In this document: positions 44,336 to 53,473 of the stretch, piece after piece
How positions within the stretch are numbered: position 1 is the first letter of the stretch
Layout: every line of letters starts with the position of its first letter
Assembly (NCBI GenBank): GCA_043764095.1
Contig: JAYUKX010000124.1
Location: forward strand, 47,627 to 111,626
DNA: 64,000 nucleotides
Direction: 5' to 3'
From: M3007 sp043764095
Lineage (GTDB): Bacteria; Bacteroidota; Bacteroidia; Chitinophagales; Saprospiraceae
Position numbers and translations under genes: made by a program
Notes under the pieces: model-generated
What the model was told of the DNA's origin: nothing
Database searches by the model: none
What the model saw: only the letters and a program-made list of their open reading frames with translations

Positions 44336-44878
44336 TCATTTTTTAACAAAAACCCCAACCATCAATTTTGGGTTAGATCCACGTTTATAATGAATCAGCA
44401 AGTGATCCAGCAGTTTTGGATCGTCCACATGCAGGTTTTGCCCCATAATAAAGGTATAATCACCTGATTTAGTAAAAACAGGTTGATTTTTGTCCACTTC
44501 ATAGATATAAGGATCCGCCTTAAAGGATGCGGTATAAATATTCATCGTTCTCATGGTTGTAAAATGCTTGCTATCCACATAGGACTTTAGGTCACCCAAT
44601 CCACCATTGTCGGGGAAAACAATATAAAAGAAATGTCCATCAGGGTCAATAACGCCCAAATATGGGTCATTTGGTGCAGAAAAATGCAATATAAGCGTAT
44701 CTCCTTCGTAGAATAACGTGTGATCCACCGAGATTTTTGCGGCATTGGATTTGGTTAAAGTATCGATCACTTCAACTTCTATTTTATTAGAAGAAGCGGG
44801 AAGATCGATGTGTAAAAACCTATTGTAAGTGCCGCTAAAAAAACCAAAAAATATGGCGATATTGATAATGATTTTCAT
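44336..44878 (-). CDS. hypothetical protein, exported or membrane-anchored
   Basis: A 180-residue protein with a weak N-terminal hydrophobic stretch (MKIIINIAIFFGFFSGTY) and a soluble, beta-rich remainder. The blocks GVIDPDGHFFYIVFPDNGG, VDSKHFTTMRTM and FTKSGDYTFIMGQNLHVDD resemble a group of Bacteroidota proteins of unknown function that look like DUF4384-type domains. It ends 2 nt before the response-regulator gene's stop, on the same strand, so the two probably share a transcript, with this gene second. Confidence 0.75.
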   Translation of the reverse strand: MKIIINIAIFFGFFSGTYNRFLHIDLPASSNKIEVEVIDTLTKSNAAKISVDHTLFYEGDTLILHFSAPNDPYLGVIDPDGHFFYIVFPDNGGLGDLKSYVDSKHFTTMRTMNIYTASFKADPYIYEVDKNQPVFTKSGDYTFIMGQNLHVDDPKLLDHLLIHYKRGSNPKLMVGVFVKK

Positions 44879-44880
44879 AA

Positions 44881-45357
44881 TTAAGATTTAAGAAATAAGC
44901 GTGATTGCCCCGAAGATATATCTTTTATATTAGGGCAGAAAAAGGAGAAAGTAGCATCGGATGGATCGGAGCAGATCACCCTTCTTGTTCCTAATTTTAA
45001 CCATTTTTTAGTTACTCCCAAAAGTATTTCCAACTGAAATGGTTTTACAAGGTAATCATCGGCTCCCAATAACAAAGCATCTCGTTTATCGCAAGATTCG
45101 CATAACGAAGTACTAAAAATAAAAGGGATTTTATTGGTTTTGGAACAGGATAATAGATGAAGCAGCACCTCATGGCCATCCATTCCGTGCATCAATACAT
45201 CACAGATAATTAAGTCTGGAATAAATCTTTCTGCCAATTCTATACCCATTTTTCCACTTTGGGCTAAAAGTGTTGCATATCCTTCCAGTTCCAAAAATTC
45301 ACTCAAATTATCGAGGATTTCGGTATTATCTTCAATCAATAATATTGTTTTTTGCAT
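44881..45357 (-). CDS. single-domain response regulator
   Basis: A 158-residue CheY-like receiver. The start is at 45357 (MQKTILLIEDN), supported by AAAGGAGAGAAG just upstream and by a -7 element at 45379-45386 that would exclude the earlier in-frame ATG. The acidic pocket is IEDN, the phospho-acceptor is the Asp in LIICDVLMHGMDG, and the conserved Lys is in DDYLVKPF. A Cys-containing C-terminal tail of about 35 residues has no known domain. It has its own promoter with the 21-bp repeat boxes, separate from the kinase genes upstream. Confidence 0.9.
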   Translation of the reverse strand: MQKTILLIEDNTEILDNLSEFLELEGYATLLAQSGKMGIELAERFIPDLIICDVLMHGMDGHEVLLHLLSCSKTNKIPFIFSTSLCESCDKRDALLLGADDYLVKPFQLEILLGVTKKWLKLGTRRVICSDPSDATFSFFCPNIKDISSGQSRLFLKS

Positions 45358-45378
45358 CTTCTCTCCTTTATTAGACTG

Positions 45379-45439
45379 CAAAGTTAGGCCCTATCCACAG
45401 ACGGCCTCTTACACACTTTTGTGGAAAACTTACATGATT
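45379..45439 (-). promoter_or_regulatory. promoter with 21-bp direct-repeat boxes, site A (response regulator)
   Basis: -7 element TAACTTTG on the minus strand (45386-45379). On the + strand, boxes TTACACACTT (45409-45418) and TTACATGATT (45430-45439) start 21 bp apart. The nearer box begins 22 nt beyond the -7 element, covering the -33 position. Confidence 0.7.
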
Positions 45440-45461
45440 TACATATAATAAAACCTGTACG

Positions 45462-48400
45462 CTATTTCGTTTGCTTCATCATCTGTGCCGCAGCCTCTAA
45501 TTCTTTGCAGGCTTGCAAGCAAACCTTTTCGAGTTGCAACACAAAGTCTTCAATACCATCTTGGTGTTCTTGTTCGGAGCGGGCAAATTCAATCACTTTG
45601 TGGGCCATAATTTCAAAATCGGTGTGGATGCCTACAATATTGAAAGAAGGCAGCATTTTATGGACAGTAGCGTGTAAGGCTTTCCAGTTTTTCTCTATAA
45701 AACTCTGTTTCATCGTCTGAATCAACGGGGGCGTTTGATCTAGATAAGCCGTAATTATCTGCAATATTGTACCGGAATTATTTTGGGTGCGCTGGCGCAA
45801 ATAATTCAGGTTAGTATAAGCTATTTGTTCAATTTCCAAGACTTCTGCTTTTGCCTCGCTCAATTTTGGGGTGTTTTTTTGCACCAATGCAATAATTTTT
45901 TGGTATAACACCTTTTCATCAATTGGTTTTGCGACGTAATCATCCATACCCACAGCAGAACTTTTTGCTAAATCAGCCGAGGTAACATCTGCGGTGAGCG
46001 CAATGATAGGGGTACTGGAACGGAGTGTATTTCGGATGTATTCAGTGGCTTCAAAGCCATTCATTTCGGGCATTTGTAAGTCCATCAAAATGATGTCATA
46101 AGATTTAGTTTTTAAGCGTTCGATGGCTATTCTCCCGTTATCAACAATGTCGCGATCGAATCCAAAATCATCTAAAAGCGTTTTTATCAATAGTTGATTG
46201 AGCGGCATGTCTTCAACGACTAATACGTTAATGTGTTTAATGTCGTGATTGAGTTCGATATCAACCGATTCTGAGGCTGCTATTTCATTTGTTTTTTGGA
46301 AATTCAGGATAAAAGAGAATGTAGATCCTTTATCTATGATACTTTTGACATGAATGCTACCGTTTTGTTGTTCGACTAATTGTTTGGCAATAGCCAATCC
46401 GAGTCCAGTACCGCCGTATTTCCTTGAGGTTTCGATGGATGCCTGTTGGAAATTATCAAAAATAGTATTGATATTATTGGCGGCAATGCCTACACCGGTA
46501 TCCTTTACCGAAATTTCAATTTTTGCTATTTCGTCGGTTTCTTCCAGTAAATGAGCGGAGACATTAATGCCTCCTTGCATCGTAAATTTTACAGCATTAC
46601 TCAACAAATTTAGCACAATCTGATGTAGTCGAATAGGATCGCCCAGTAATATTTCTGGAATATTAGGGTCGTGTTCCAGCGTTAGCGTTATATTTTTTTC
46701 TTGGGCTTTGGTATCAAACAAATGTACCATATTGGACAATGATGTGACAATATTGAATGGTATTTGCTCAAAAGTCATTTTACCCGACTCCACTTTGGCC
46801 AAATCCAGTATGTCGTTGATGAGTACGATCAAGGCATCACCGCTCATTTGGATCGCCATTAGATACTCTTTTTGTTTTGCTGTAAGATCGGTTTTCAATA
46901 CTACTTTTGTAAAGCCAATAATCGAGTTCATGGGGGTACGAATTTCGTGGCTCATATTAGCCAGAAACTGTTGTTTGGCTTTGGTGGCATTTTCGGCAGC
47001 CTCTTTTTGTTCTTCTGCAATAGATGTTGCACGTTCTGCAAATATTTTTGCTTCAATGAGTTGAGTTGCTAGCATTTTTTGTTCTGTAATATCTTCAATG
47101 GCAAATAGAATTAATTGTTCCTTATTCTTTTTTTGAAGAACGAGCCGAGCATATAGGAGCAATGTTAATTCGCCAATGTTGGGAAAAGTTTGGCTGAATG
47201 GGAATCTTTCAATAATTACTTTTTTGGATATGATTTGGTGTAATGCCAGACGCAAATCGGGTAAATCCCATTGCTTATCTCCCAAATCAAATAGCGAGCG
47301 GCTTTCTATTTCTTCTTTTTTTAAAAAGAATTTTTGATAAAAAGAGTTATTGGCTGATTTTATAATAAAATCCTTATCCAGGATCAATATTGGTTTTTGA
47401 ATGGTCGCAAAAATAGCATCGGAGTATTCCTCCGACTCTGTAAGTAGGTCATTGCGCACTTGGAACTCTTGGTTGGAAGACATGAGTTCTTCATTGGTTA
47501 CTTCGAGTTCTTCTCTGGAGGTTTCTAGTTCTTCATTAAGGGTTTGGTACTCTTCATTGGAAGAAACAATTTCTTCATGCGCCGATTGCAATTCCTCGAA
47601 TGTGATTTCCTGTAGTTCGGTGATGGCTTTAATTTCGTTGCGGATGGTATTTATTTCCGCTGTCATTTTTTTGATCTTTTGATCCTTTAAAGTAGTCTTA
47701 ATCTGATTGGTGGTGCTGCTTGCCATAGGAGGATGGGTGGGTTCGGTCAATTTAAATACCAGCAATAGCAAGGGTTCGTCCCAATCTATTTTAAGCGGTG
47801 ACACCTCAATAGACAAGATTTTCATCTTTGATTCGATATTGATTTCAATGTTGGATTTATGGACAGTTGCCTTTGTTTTTAGTGCTTCCTGTATAGCGAT
47901 GCGGAGTTCGAAGGCATATTCACTCCTAGCCAACTTTAATATATTCAGGCTGGCTTTGCCTGAAGGATGTTCAAGGAATATGGAGACAGCGCCTCTGAAC
48001 TGTAATACTTCCATTTCTTTATTGATGACAGCACAGGCAGGCATGTAATTGGCGAGTAGCATAGCATCAATAGCGTTTTCGATGCCAATTGGATTTTGGT
48101 CTGCACTTTTATTAACGGGGATTATTTTTTTTGTAGCCATAATAATAGTTCGTGGCAAATGGGGCTGTAATTGAATAATACGCTGGACACCCACATTCTT
48201 TTTACGGAGATAGATTTTAAATTTGGGCTCAATTTGGGTAAAAAGCAGGGATGTCGTTCCGACAGATTCTGCTTTGCCCAGCATAAGAAACCCACCATCT
48301 TGTAGTGCGAAGTGGAGGGAGGAAAAGACTTTTTTCTGCGCCGCTGCATCGAAATAGATAAGTAAATTGCAGCAACTGATAAAATCCATACGGGAGAAAG

Positions 48401-49586
48401 GCGAATCCTGCAAAATATTATGCGGCGCGAAGACGCACATTTCCCGAATCTCTTTGATAATCACGTACTTATCACCTGATTTTGTAAAGTAGCGGTCTTT
48501 ATATTTAGCAGCGATGTCTTGCACATCAGGGTGCAGGTACGTACCGATGCGGGCCTTAGCGATGGCCACCTCACTGAGATCGGTCGCAAATATCTGAACA
48601 GGTATTGTTGTTTTGTTTTTCTCTTGTATTACATGGATGAGCATAGCAATCGAGTATGCTTCCTCACCCGTAGAGCATGCTGGTACCCATATACGCAATA
48701 CTTCTTCTGCGGTTTTACGCCGTAACAAATCCGGGAAAAGATGCGTTTCGAGGTACAAGAATGCGTCTGGTTCTCTGAAAAATTTGGTTACATTGATCAA
48801 CATATCGTTGGACAATAACATGACCTCATTGCTATTTTCTTGTAAAACCTGAATATAATCTTGAATTTTATGTATCCCTCTCTGCTGCATTTTATTATTA
48901 ATGCGGCGGCGGATGGTAGGTGTTTTATAATGACTAAAATCTATGCCATTTACTTTTTGCAATAGTTTAAAAATAGTATTTAAATCATTTGGTGCAACAT
49001 TGTCCATATCGCCTCTTTTGATAAAATCATGGCTACTCAGGTAAACCAATTCGCGAGCAATGGCAATGGGATCTAGCACGTAATCAACAATACCAGCCGC
49101 AATAGCAGAATCGGGCATACTATTGGCTTGAGCGGAGTTATCTTGAGCAAATGTGATGCCGCCAGCGTCTTTAATATCTTTCAGACCCTGCGTACCATCA
49201 CTTGCATTACCAGAAAGAATCACCCCAATTACCTTTTCCTGGTGGGTTTGAGCCAGCGAAGTAAAAAGAATATCAATGGAAACAATAGCATCTTTTTTCT
49301 GCCGATCACTGAGTTGAATATGTCCATCTGTTACCTTAATTATTTTATTGCTAGGAATAACAAAAACGTTATTGGGCAGGATTTGCTCCATATTCTCTAT
49401 TTCCTGCACTTTCATTTTAGTGTTCTTCGACAAAATAGTCGTTAACAGACTTTTATGGTTGGGGCTGAGGTGTTGCACATAGATAAAAGCCATCCCGGTA
49501 TCGGAAGGCAAGTTTCTGAACAATGTACTTACAGCCTCAAGACCTCCGACGGAAGCACCAATAGCAACTATTGTAAATGATTTCAT
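45462..49586 (-). CDS. CheB-CheR-PAS hybrid histidine kinase with receiver and HPt domains
   Basis: A 1374-residue cytoplasmic signalling protein. It has a CheB methylesterase domain (about 1-185; Ser12 in GASVGG, His39, Asp130) and a CheR methyltransferase domain (about 205-460; SAM motif PACSTGEEAYSIA, then NLLIYF). After a coiled-coil stretch with repeated EELE/SSNEE heptads (about 640-720) come a PAS domain, HisKA with His880 (NMSHEIRTPMN), HATPase_c, a receiver with Asp1169, and an HPt domain with His1309. The CheB active site has no N-terminal receiver to gate it. It is the last gene of an operon kinase - response regulator - this gene. Confidence 0.93.
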   Translation of the reverse strand: MKSFTIVAIGASVGGLEAVSTLFRNLPSDTGMAFIYVQHLSPNHKSLLTTILSKNTKMKVQEIENMEQILPNNVFVIPSNKIIKVTDGHIQLSDRQKKDAIVSIDILFTSLAQTHQEKVIGVILSGNASDGTQGLKDIKDAGGITFAQDNSAQANSMPDSAIAAGIVDYVLDPIAIARELVYLSSHDFIKRGDMDNVAPNDLNTIFKLLQKVNGIDFSHYKTPTIRRRINNKMQQRGIHKIQDYIQVLQENSNEVMLLSNDMLINVTKFFREPDAFLYLETHLFPDLLRRKTAEEVLRIWVPACSTGEEAYSIAMLIHVIQEKNKTTIPVQIFATDLSEVAIAKARIGTYLHPDVQDIAAKYKDRYFTKSGDKYVIIKEIREMCVFAPHNILQDSPFSRMDFISCCNLLIYFDAAAQKKVFSSLHFALQDGGFLMLGKAESVGTTSLLFTQIEPKFKIYLRKKNVGVQRIIQLQPHLPRTIIMATKKIIPVNKSADQNPIGIENAIDAMLLANYMPACAVINKEMEVLQFRGAVSIFLEHPSGKASLNILKLARSEYAFELRIAIQEALKTKATVHKSNIEINIESKMKILSIEVSPLKIDWDEPLLLLVFKLTEPTHPPMASSTTNQIKTTLKDQKIKKMTAEINTIRNEIKAITELQEITFEELQSAHEEIVSSNEEYQTLNEELETSREELEVTNEELMSSNQEFQVRNDLLTESEEYSDAIFATIQKPILILDKDFIIKSANNSFYQKFFLKKEEIESRSLFDLGDKQWDLPDLRLALHQIISKKVIIERFPFSQTFPNIGELTLLLYARLVLQKKNKEQLILFAIEDITEQKMLATQLIEAKIFAERATSIAEEQKEAAENATKAKQQFLANMSHEIRTPMNSIIGFTKVVLKTDLTAKQKEYLMAIQMSGDALIVLINDILDLAKVESGKMTFEQIPFNIVTSLSNMVHLFDTKAQEKNITLTLEHDPNIPEILLGDPIRLHQIVLNLLSNAVKFTMQGGINVSAHLLEETDEIAKIEISVKDTGVGIAANNINTIFDNFQQASIETSRKYGGTGLGLAIAKQLVEQQNGSIHVKSIIDKGSTFSFILNFQKTNEIAASESVDIELNHDIKHINVLVVEDMPLNQLLIKTLLDDFGFDRDIVDNGRIAIERLKTKSYDIILMDLQMPEMNGFEATEYIRNTLRSSTPIIALTADVTSADLAKSSAVGMDDYVAKPIDEKVLYQKIIALVQKNTPKLSEAKAEVLEIEQIAYTNLNYLRQRTQNNSGTILQIITAYLDQTPPLIQTMKQSFIEKNWKALHATVHKMLPSFNIVGIHTDFEIMAHKVIEFARSEQEHQDGIEDFVLQLEKVCLQACKELEAAAQMMKQTK

Positions 49587-49597
49587 GTTTGGTTTAT

Positions 49598-50032
49598 TTA
49601 CATTCTTTCCATATACCAGTTCAATTCTTTTTCCATTTTTTTGTATTTAAAAATGGTAGTAATAATTTTTTGAAGGCGTACGAAGGCGGTTTCACTTTTA
49701 ACGACATAATCAAATGCCCTGTGGAGCATACAACTGATGGCCACGTCAATTTTATCTTGACTGGACAGCATAACGACTGGAATATCGGGGTTGTATGCTT
49801 TTATTTGATCTAATGTTTCGATCCCATTCATGGCATCTTTTTCAATACCATCGAGGTGATAATCCAAAATAATTACATCGGGGCAGTGTGACAATTGTTT
49901 GACGCACTGCTCGCCTGTTGGATAAGCTTCTATTTCAAAATCGGCATGTTGGAGCAATTCAATTTCCAGCATTTTTAGAAATACAGCATCATCGTCTACA
50001 AGGAACAATTTTATTTTTTCTTTATGATTCAT
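49598..50032 (-). CDS. single-domain response regulator
   Basis: A 144-residue CheY-like receiver: acidic pair LVDDD near residue 11-15, phospho-acceptor Asp in DVIILDYHLDG, and Lys in DYVVKSE. There is no output domain; the C-terminal helix KYKKMEKELNWYMERM may mediate contact. Its start overlaps the stop of the upstream kinase by 11 nt, and the CheB-CheR hybrid kinase starts 11 nt after its stop, so it is almost certainly part of one phosphorelay operon. Confidence 0.9.
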   Translation of the reverse strand: MNHKEKIKLFLVDDDAVFLKMLEIELLQHADFEIEAYPTGEQCVKQLSHCPDVIILDYHLDGIEKDAMNGIETLDQIKAYNPDIPVVMLSSQDKIDVAISCMLHRAFDYVVKSETAFVRLQKIITTIFKYKKMEKELNWYMERM

Positions 50033-52733
50033 AATTACTATTTTTAATCCGATTAAAGTCTGCTGTTAATTCTTTACAGGCATGGTTGCAAACATTTTCA
50101 ATGTTTAATATCAAGTCTAATATGCTTTCGGTATGCTGTTGCGTTCGGGCAAATTCCTGTACTTTTTTAGCCATACTTTCCACTTCGGCACTAATACCTA
50201 CCATAGAAAAAGAGGGAATCAAGGCATGTACTGCTGCGTACAAAGTCTCCCAATTTTTATTCAACATGCTTTGTTTCATGGTACTCATTAAGGCGGGTGT
50301 TTGTTCCAGATATTCCGTAAGTATTTCTAACATCATGCCTGATGAGTCGTTTTTGGTGCGTTGCAGTAGATATTCTAAATCAGTATATTTTAAGTGTTTA
50401 TTTACGTTTGCTTCTGGTGTTTTAGTGGTTTTAACTGGGGCATTTTTTTTCACCAAACTAAGTATTTTGCTGTAAAGCAGGTTTTCATCCACGGGTTTTG
50501 CGATATAATCATTCATCCCTACGGCTTTGCATTTGGCCAAATCGACGGTAGTGACATCGGCTGTTAGGGCTACAATAGGGATTTTAGAGTGCATTTTATT
50601 GCGAATGTATTCTGTGGCTTCAAAGCCGTTCATTTCGGGCATTTGGAGGTCCATCAGAATAATATCGTATGATTTGGTTTGTAGTTTTTCGATGGCTATT
50701 TTCCCATTGGAGGCGATATCGCGTTCAAATCCGAAATCATCCAGCAGGGTTTTCATCAATAATTGATTGAGCGCAATGTCTTCCACAACCAATACTTTGA
50801 TACCCCTAAATTCTGTATCTATTTCAATCGTTTGGATTTCTAATTCCGCTTCTGCACTGGTTTTTTTGAAACTTATAGTAAAACTGAAGGTAGATCCTTC
50901 GTCTAATTTACTGGTCACTTGGATACTGCCGCCTTGGGGTTCTACTAATTGCTTAACAATGGCTAGTCCCAGTCCAGTACCGCCAAACAAGCGGGCCGTA
51001 CCGCTAGATGCTTGTTGAAAATTATCAAAAATATTGGCTATTTTATCATTGGGTATTCCGATACCTGTATCGGCAACCGAAAACTGAATAGTGGCCTGTT
51101 CCTCATCTTCGCTTAGGAGATGAACCGCAACTGTAATTTTGCCTTTTGACGTAAATTTCACGGCATTACTCACCAAATTTAGAATAATTTGGTGCAAACG
51201 CACGGGATCACCCACCAAAACTTCGGGGATTTTTGGATCATAAATCTTGACGAGTTGTAGGTTTTTCTCCTGAATTTTTGCTTCAAAAAGGTGCAGCATT
51301 GCCGCTATGGAAGATGCCATTTTGAAAGGTATTTTTTCAAAAGTCATTTTACCGGCATCTACTTTTGCAAGATCCAGTATATCATTGATGAGGACGATCA
51401 GGGCATCACCGCTCATTTTTATAGCTGTTAGGTATTCTTTTTGTTTGGCCGATAAATCTGTTTTGAGTACTACTTTCGTAAAGCCAATAATCGCATTCAT
51501 GGGCGTACGGATTTCGTGGCTCATATTCGACAAAAACTGTTGTTTGGATTTGACCGCGTCTTCGGCAATTTGTGTCGCAATTTCGGCTTTTGCTTTGGCT
51601 TCTTCGGCAATTACAGTAGCCATTTCAGCAAATATTTTTGCCTCTATCAATTCCTTTTCAATTCGTTTTTGATCCGTAATATCTCTTGCTACAACGACGG
51701 CTCCGAGTACATTGCCCCGATTATCCTTATAAACAGATCCGTTGAACAGTACATCTGTTAGTTTACCATCCATAATCGTGAGCGGGTAATCTGCTACAAA
51801 ACCATTGATAAAAACAAGTTGATAGCCTTCGCGGGCCTTATCGGGCTTTGTAAAATAGTTAAAAAAATCGGTACCTATTAATTGTTCGCGGGATAGGCCA
51901 GTCACTTTTACAGTGGCTTGGTTCATATCGGTTATTTTGCCTTGGGGACTAATCGTAAACAGGGGGTCACGACTTGCTTCAATCAGGCTCAACGAGTACT
52001 GAGAGGCCAAATTAGCCGCATAACTGAGTGCTTCTAATTCTTTGTTGGCCACTTCACGTCGTCTCTTTTCCTCTTTCTGAAAGGCCAGTTCAATATTGGC
52101 GATGCCCAACTCAACAGCCCTCTTCTCTTTTTCTTCATCTTGGAAGGCCAGTTCGATATTGGCAATGTCCAACTCAAAGGCTCGTTTGCCTTTTTCTTTA
52201 TCCTGAAATGCCAGTTCAATATTGGCAATACCTAATTCTGCGGCTCGTTTTCGTTTTTCATCTTCCTGAAATGCAAGTTCTAGGGTGGCTAAAGAAAGAT
52301 CGCTTTTTAGTTGTTTTTGATTTTCTATTTGGATATTTCTTAATAGTATTTGGTTTGTAACATCAATAAACGTAACCATGACTGCTGTCACAGTACCTTT
52401 TGGGTCTTTTAAAGGCTGGTATGAACAGTTAAAAAAACAAGGTGTCAACAGGCCATTTCGGAGTATATCGACTTCATGCTCATTTATAGTGAATAGAACG
52501 CCGCTTTCTAGTACTTGATCTATCAACAAGTTGATTTTTGAATCTTTGAGTTCAGGGAAAGAAGCAAAGAGCGGTTGGCCAACTATAATTTTATCTTTCC
52601 CGAGTATTTCTAGGTATAGATCATTGGCAAATGCCAATACATAATCCTTACCCATAAAAACACATGTAGCTACAGGAGATTGCATTAACATACTGTACGC
52701 GTCTATTTTTTCAGCCTGATCGTTTTTTTTCAT
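50022..52733 (-). CDS. PAS hybrid histidine kinase with 21-residue repeat linker, receiver and HPt
   Basis: A 903-residue soluble sensor kinase (start 52733, MKKNDQAEKI). PAS domain 1 is at about 15-130. A helical linker of four 21-residue repeats (pattern ELAFQDEEKEKRAxELGIANI) is at about 145-235. PAS domain 2 is at about 240-360. HisKA has His406 (NMSHEIRTPMN), followed by HATPase_c, a receiver with Asp695 (LMDLQMPEMNG) and an HPt domain with His836. The kinase-receiver-HPt half is closely similar to that of the CheB-CheR hybrid downstream. No membrane segment, so the signal is cytoplasmic. Confidence 0.93.
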   Translation of the reverse strand: MKKNDQAEKIDAYSMLMQSPVATCVFMGKDYVLAFANDLYLEILGKDKIIVGQPLFASFPELKDSKINLLIDQVLESGVLFTINEHEVDILRNGLLTPCFFNCSYQPLKDPKGTVTAVMVTFIDVTNQILLRNIQIENQKQLKSDLSLATLELAFQEDEKRKRAAELGIANIELAFQDKEKGKRAFELDIANIELAFQDEEKEKRAVELGIANIELAFQKEEKRRREVANKELEALSYAANLASQYSLSLIEASRDPLFTISPQGKITDMNQATVKVTGLSREQLIGTDFFNYFTKPDKAREGYQLVFINGFVADYPLTIMDGKLTDVLFNGSVYKDNRGNVLGAVVVARDITDQKRIEKELIEAKIFAEMATVIAEEAKAKAEIATQIAEDAVKSKQQFLSNMSHEIRTPMNAIIGFTKVVLKTDLSAKQKEYLTAIKMSGDALIVLINDILDLAKVDAGKMTFEKIPFKMASSIAAMLHLFEAKIQEKNLQLVKIYDPKIPEVLVGDPVRLHQIILNLVSNAVKFTSKGKITVAVHLLSEDEEQATIQFSVADTGIGIPNDKIANIFDNFQQASSGTARLFGGTGLGLAIVKQLVEPQGGSIQVTSKLDEGSTFSFTISFKKTSAEAELEIQTIEIDTEFRGIKVLVVEDIALNQLLMKTLLDDFGFERDIASNGKIAIEKLQTKSYDIILMDLQMPEMNGFEATEYIRNKMHSKIPIVALTADVTTVDLAKCKAVGMNDYIAKPVDENLLYSKILSLVKKNAPVKTTKTPEANVNKHLKYTDLEYLLQRTKNDSSGMMLEILTEYLEQTPALMSTMKQSMLNKNWETLYAAVHALIPSFSMVGISAEVESMAKKVQEFARTQQHTESILDLILNIENVCNHACKELTADFNRIKNSNYES
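52076..52286 (-). repeat. in-frame 63-bp tandem repeats in the PAS kinase gene
   Basis: About 3.5-4 units of 63 bp encode the 21-residue (three-heptad) repeat of the linker helix. The unit ELAFQDEEKEKRA with following ELGIANI is a pattern seen between PAS domains of other sensor kinases. Confidence 0.8.
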
Positions 52734-52786
52734 ATTATTAATACAACAAATGAACAAACATATATGTTAATTTACAATGTAAACAC

Positions 52787-53350
52787 CTACTTAATGTCTT
52801 CCAATGGGCTACGCTTTTTATTTTTCAATTGCTTAAAATGCGAAGGGCTTAGACCCGTCATTTTTTTAAATTGATTGGACAAATGGGCTACACTGCTGTA
52901 ATTCATCTTCCAAGCAATTTCTGAAATGTTGAGTTCGCCATAGATAATCAGTTCTTTGATGCGCTCAATTTTGTGTGCAATAATGAATTGCTCAATTGTT
53001 GTACCTTGAACCTCCGAAAACATATTGGATAGATAGGTATAGTCATGGTGTAGTTTTTCACTCAGAAAGTGAGAAAATTTCACATGTACATCTTCTTTAG
53101 AATGGTGTACCATTTCAATAATTATATTCTTTATCTTTTCAATTAAAACAGCTTTTTTATCGTCCATTAATTCAAATCCAGCCTCGAGTAGTGCCATTTT
53201 TAGGTTTAAAAGTGCATCTCCTGAAAGATCTTCCATGATATCCACTTCTCCCAAATCCACTAATACAAAATGTAGATCCAATGTTTTTAACACTGTTTTA
53301 ACCGCCAACTTGCAGCGGTTACTTACCATGAATTTAATGTGTAATTTCAA
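52787..53350 (-). CDS. AraC-family transcriptional regulator with HMA-like N-terminus
   Basis: A 187-residue regulator. The C-terminal AraC domain covers about residues 85-180: LHHDYTYLSNMFSEVQGTTIEQFIIAHKIER-type first helix-turn-helix (positions 99-130) and ISEIAWKMNYSSVAHLSNQFKKMTGLSPSHF as the second (positions about 143-173). The N-terminal 70 residues resemble the HMA-like fold of a common Bacteroidota group that begins MKLYIKNMVCNRC, but the first Cys is Ser here (MVSNRC). The start codon is TTG at 53350: an in-frame stop lies just upstream and the family N-terminus begins there. Its own promoter has the 21-bp repeat boxes. Confidence 0.88.
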   Translation of the reverse strand: MKLHIKFMVSNRCKLAVKTVLKTLDLHFVLVDLGEVDIMEDLSGDALLNLKMALLEAGFELMDDKKAVLIEKIKNIIIEMVHHSKEDVHVKFSHFLSEKLHHDYTYLSNMFSEVQGTTIEQFIIAHKIERIKELIIYGELNISEIAWKMNYSSVAHLSNQFKKMTGLSPSHFKQLKNKKRSPLEDIK

Positions 53351-53412
53351 GTTGATTTTAGTTTAAATCTGTCCCTAACAGAGACCTAAGTATAGCATCC
53401 ACTATTACCCTG

Positions 53413-53473
53413 TAAAAGTACTTGAATAATAGGCAAGCCGTATTACATAATTTTGAATAAAAGTTACATAATT
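53413..53473 (-). promoter_or_regulatory. promoter with 21-bp direct-repeat boxes, site B (AraC-type regulator)
   Basis: Two identical boxes TTACATAATT at 53443-53452 and 53464-53473, 21 bp apart. A -7-like element TACTTTTA on the minus strand (53420-53413) sits at the same 22-nt distance as at the other sites. The distal box overlaps the stop codon of the upstream gene. Suggests autoregulation. Confidence 0.65.

Noticed and set aside
44017..44358. Open frames on both strands encoding five-residue repeats (V-E-T-L-R and N-V-S-T-R)
   Set aside because: They arise only because the 15-bp repeat unit is a multiple of three; no signal, start context or non-repeat homology supports coding.
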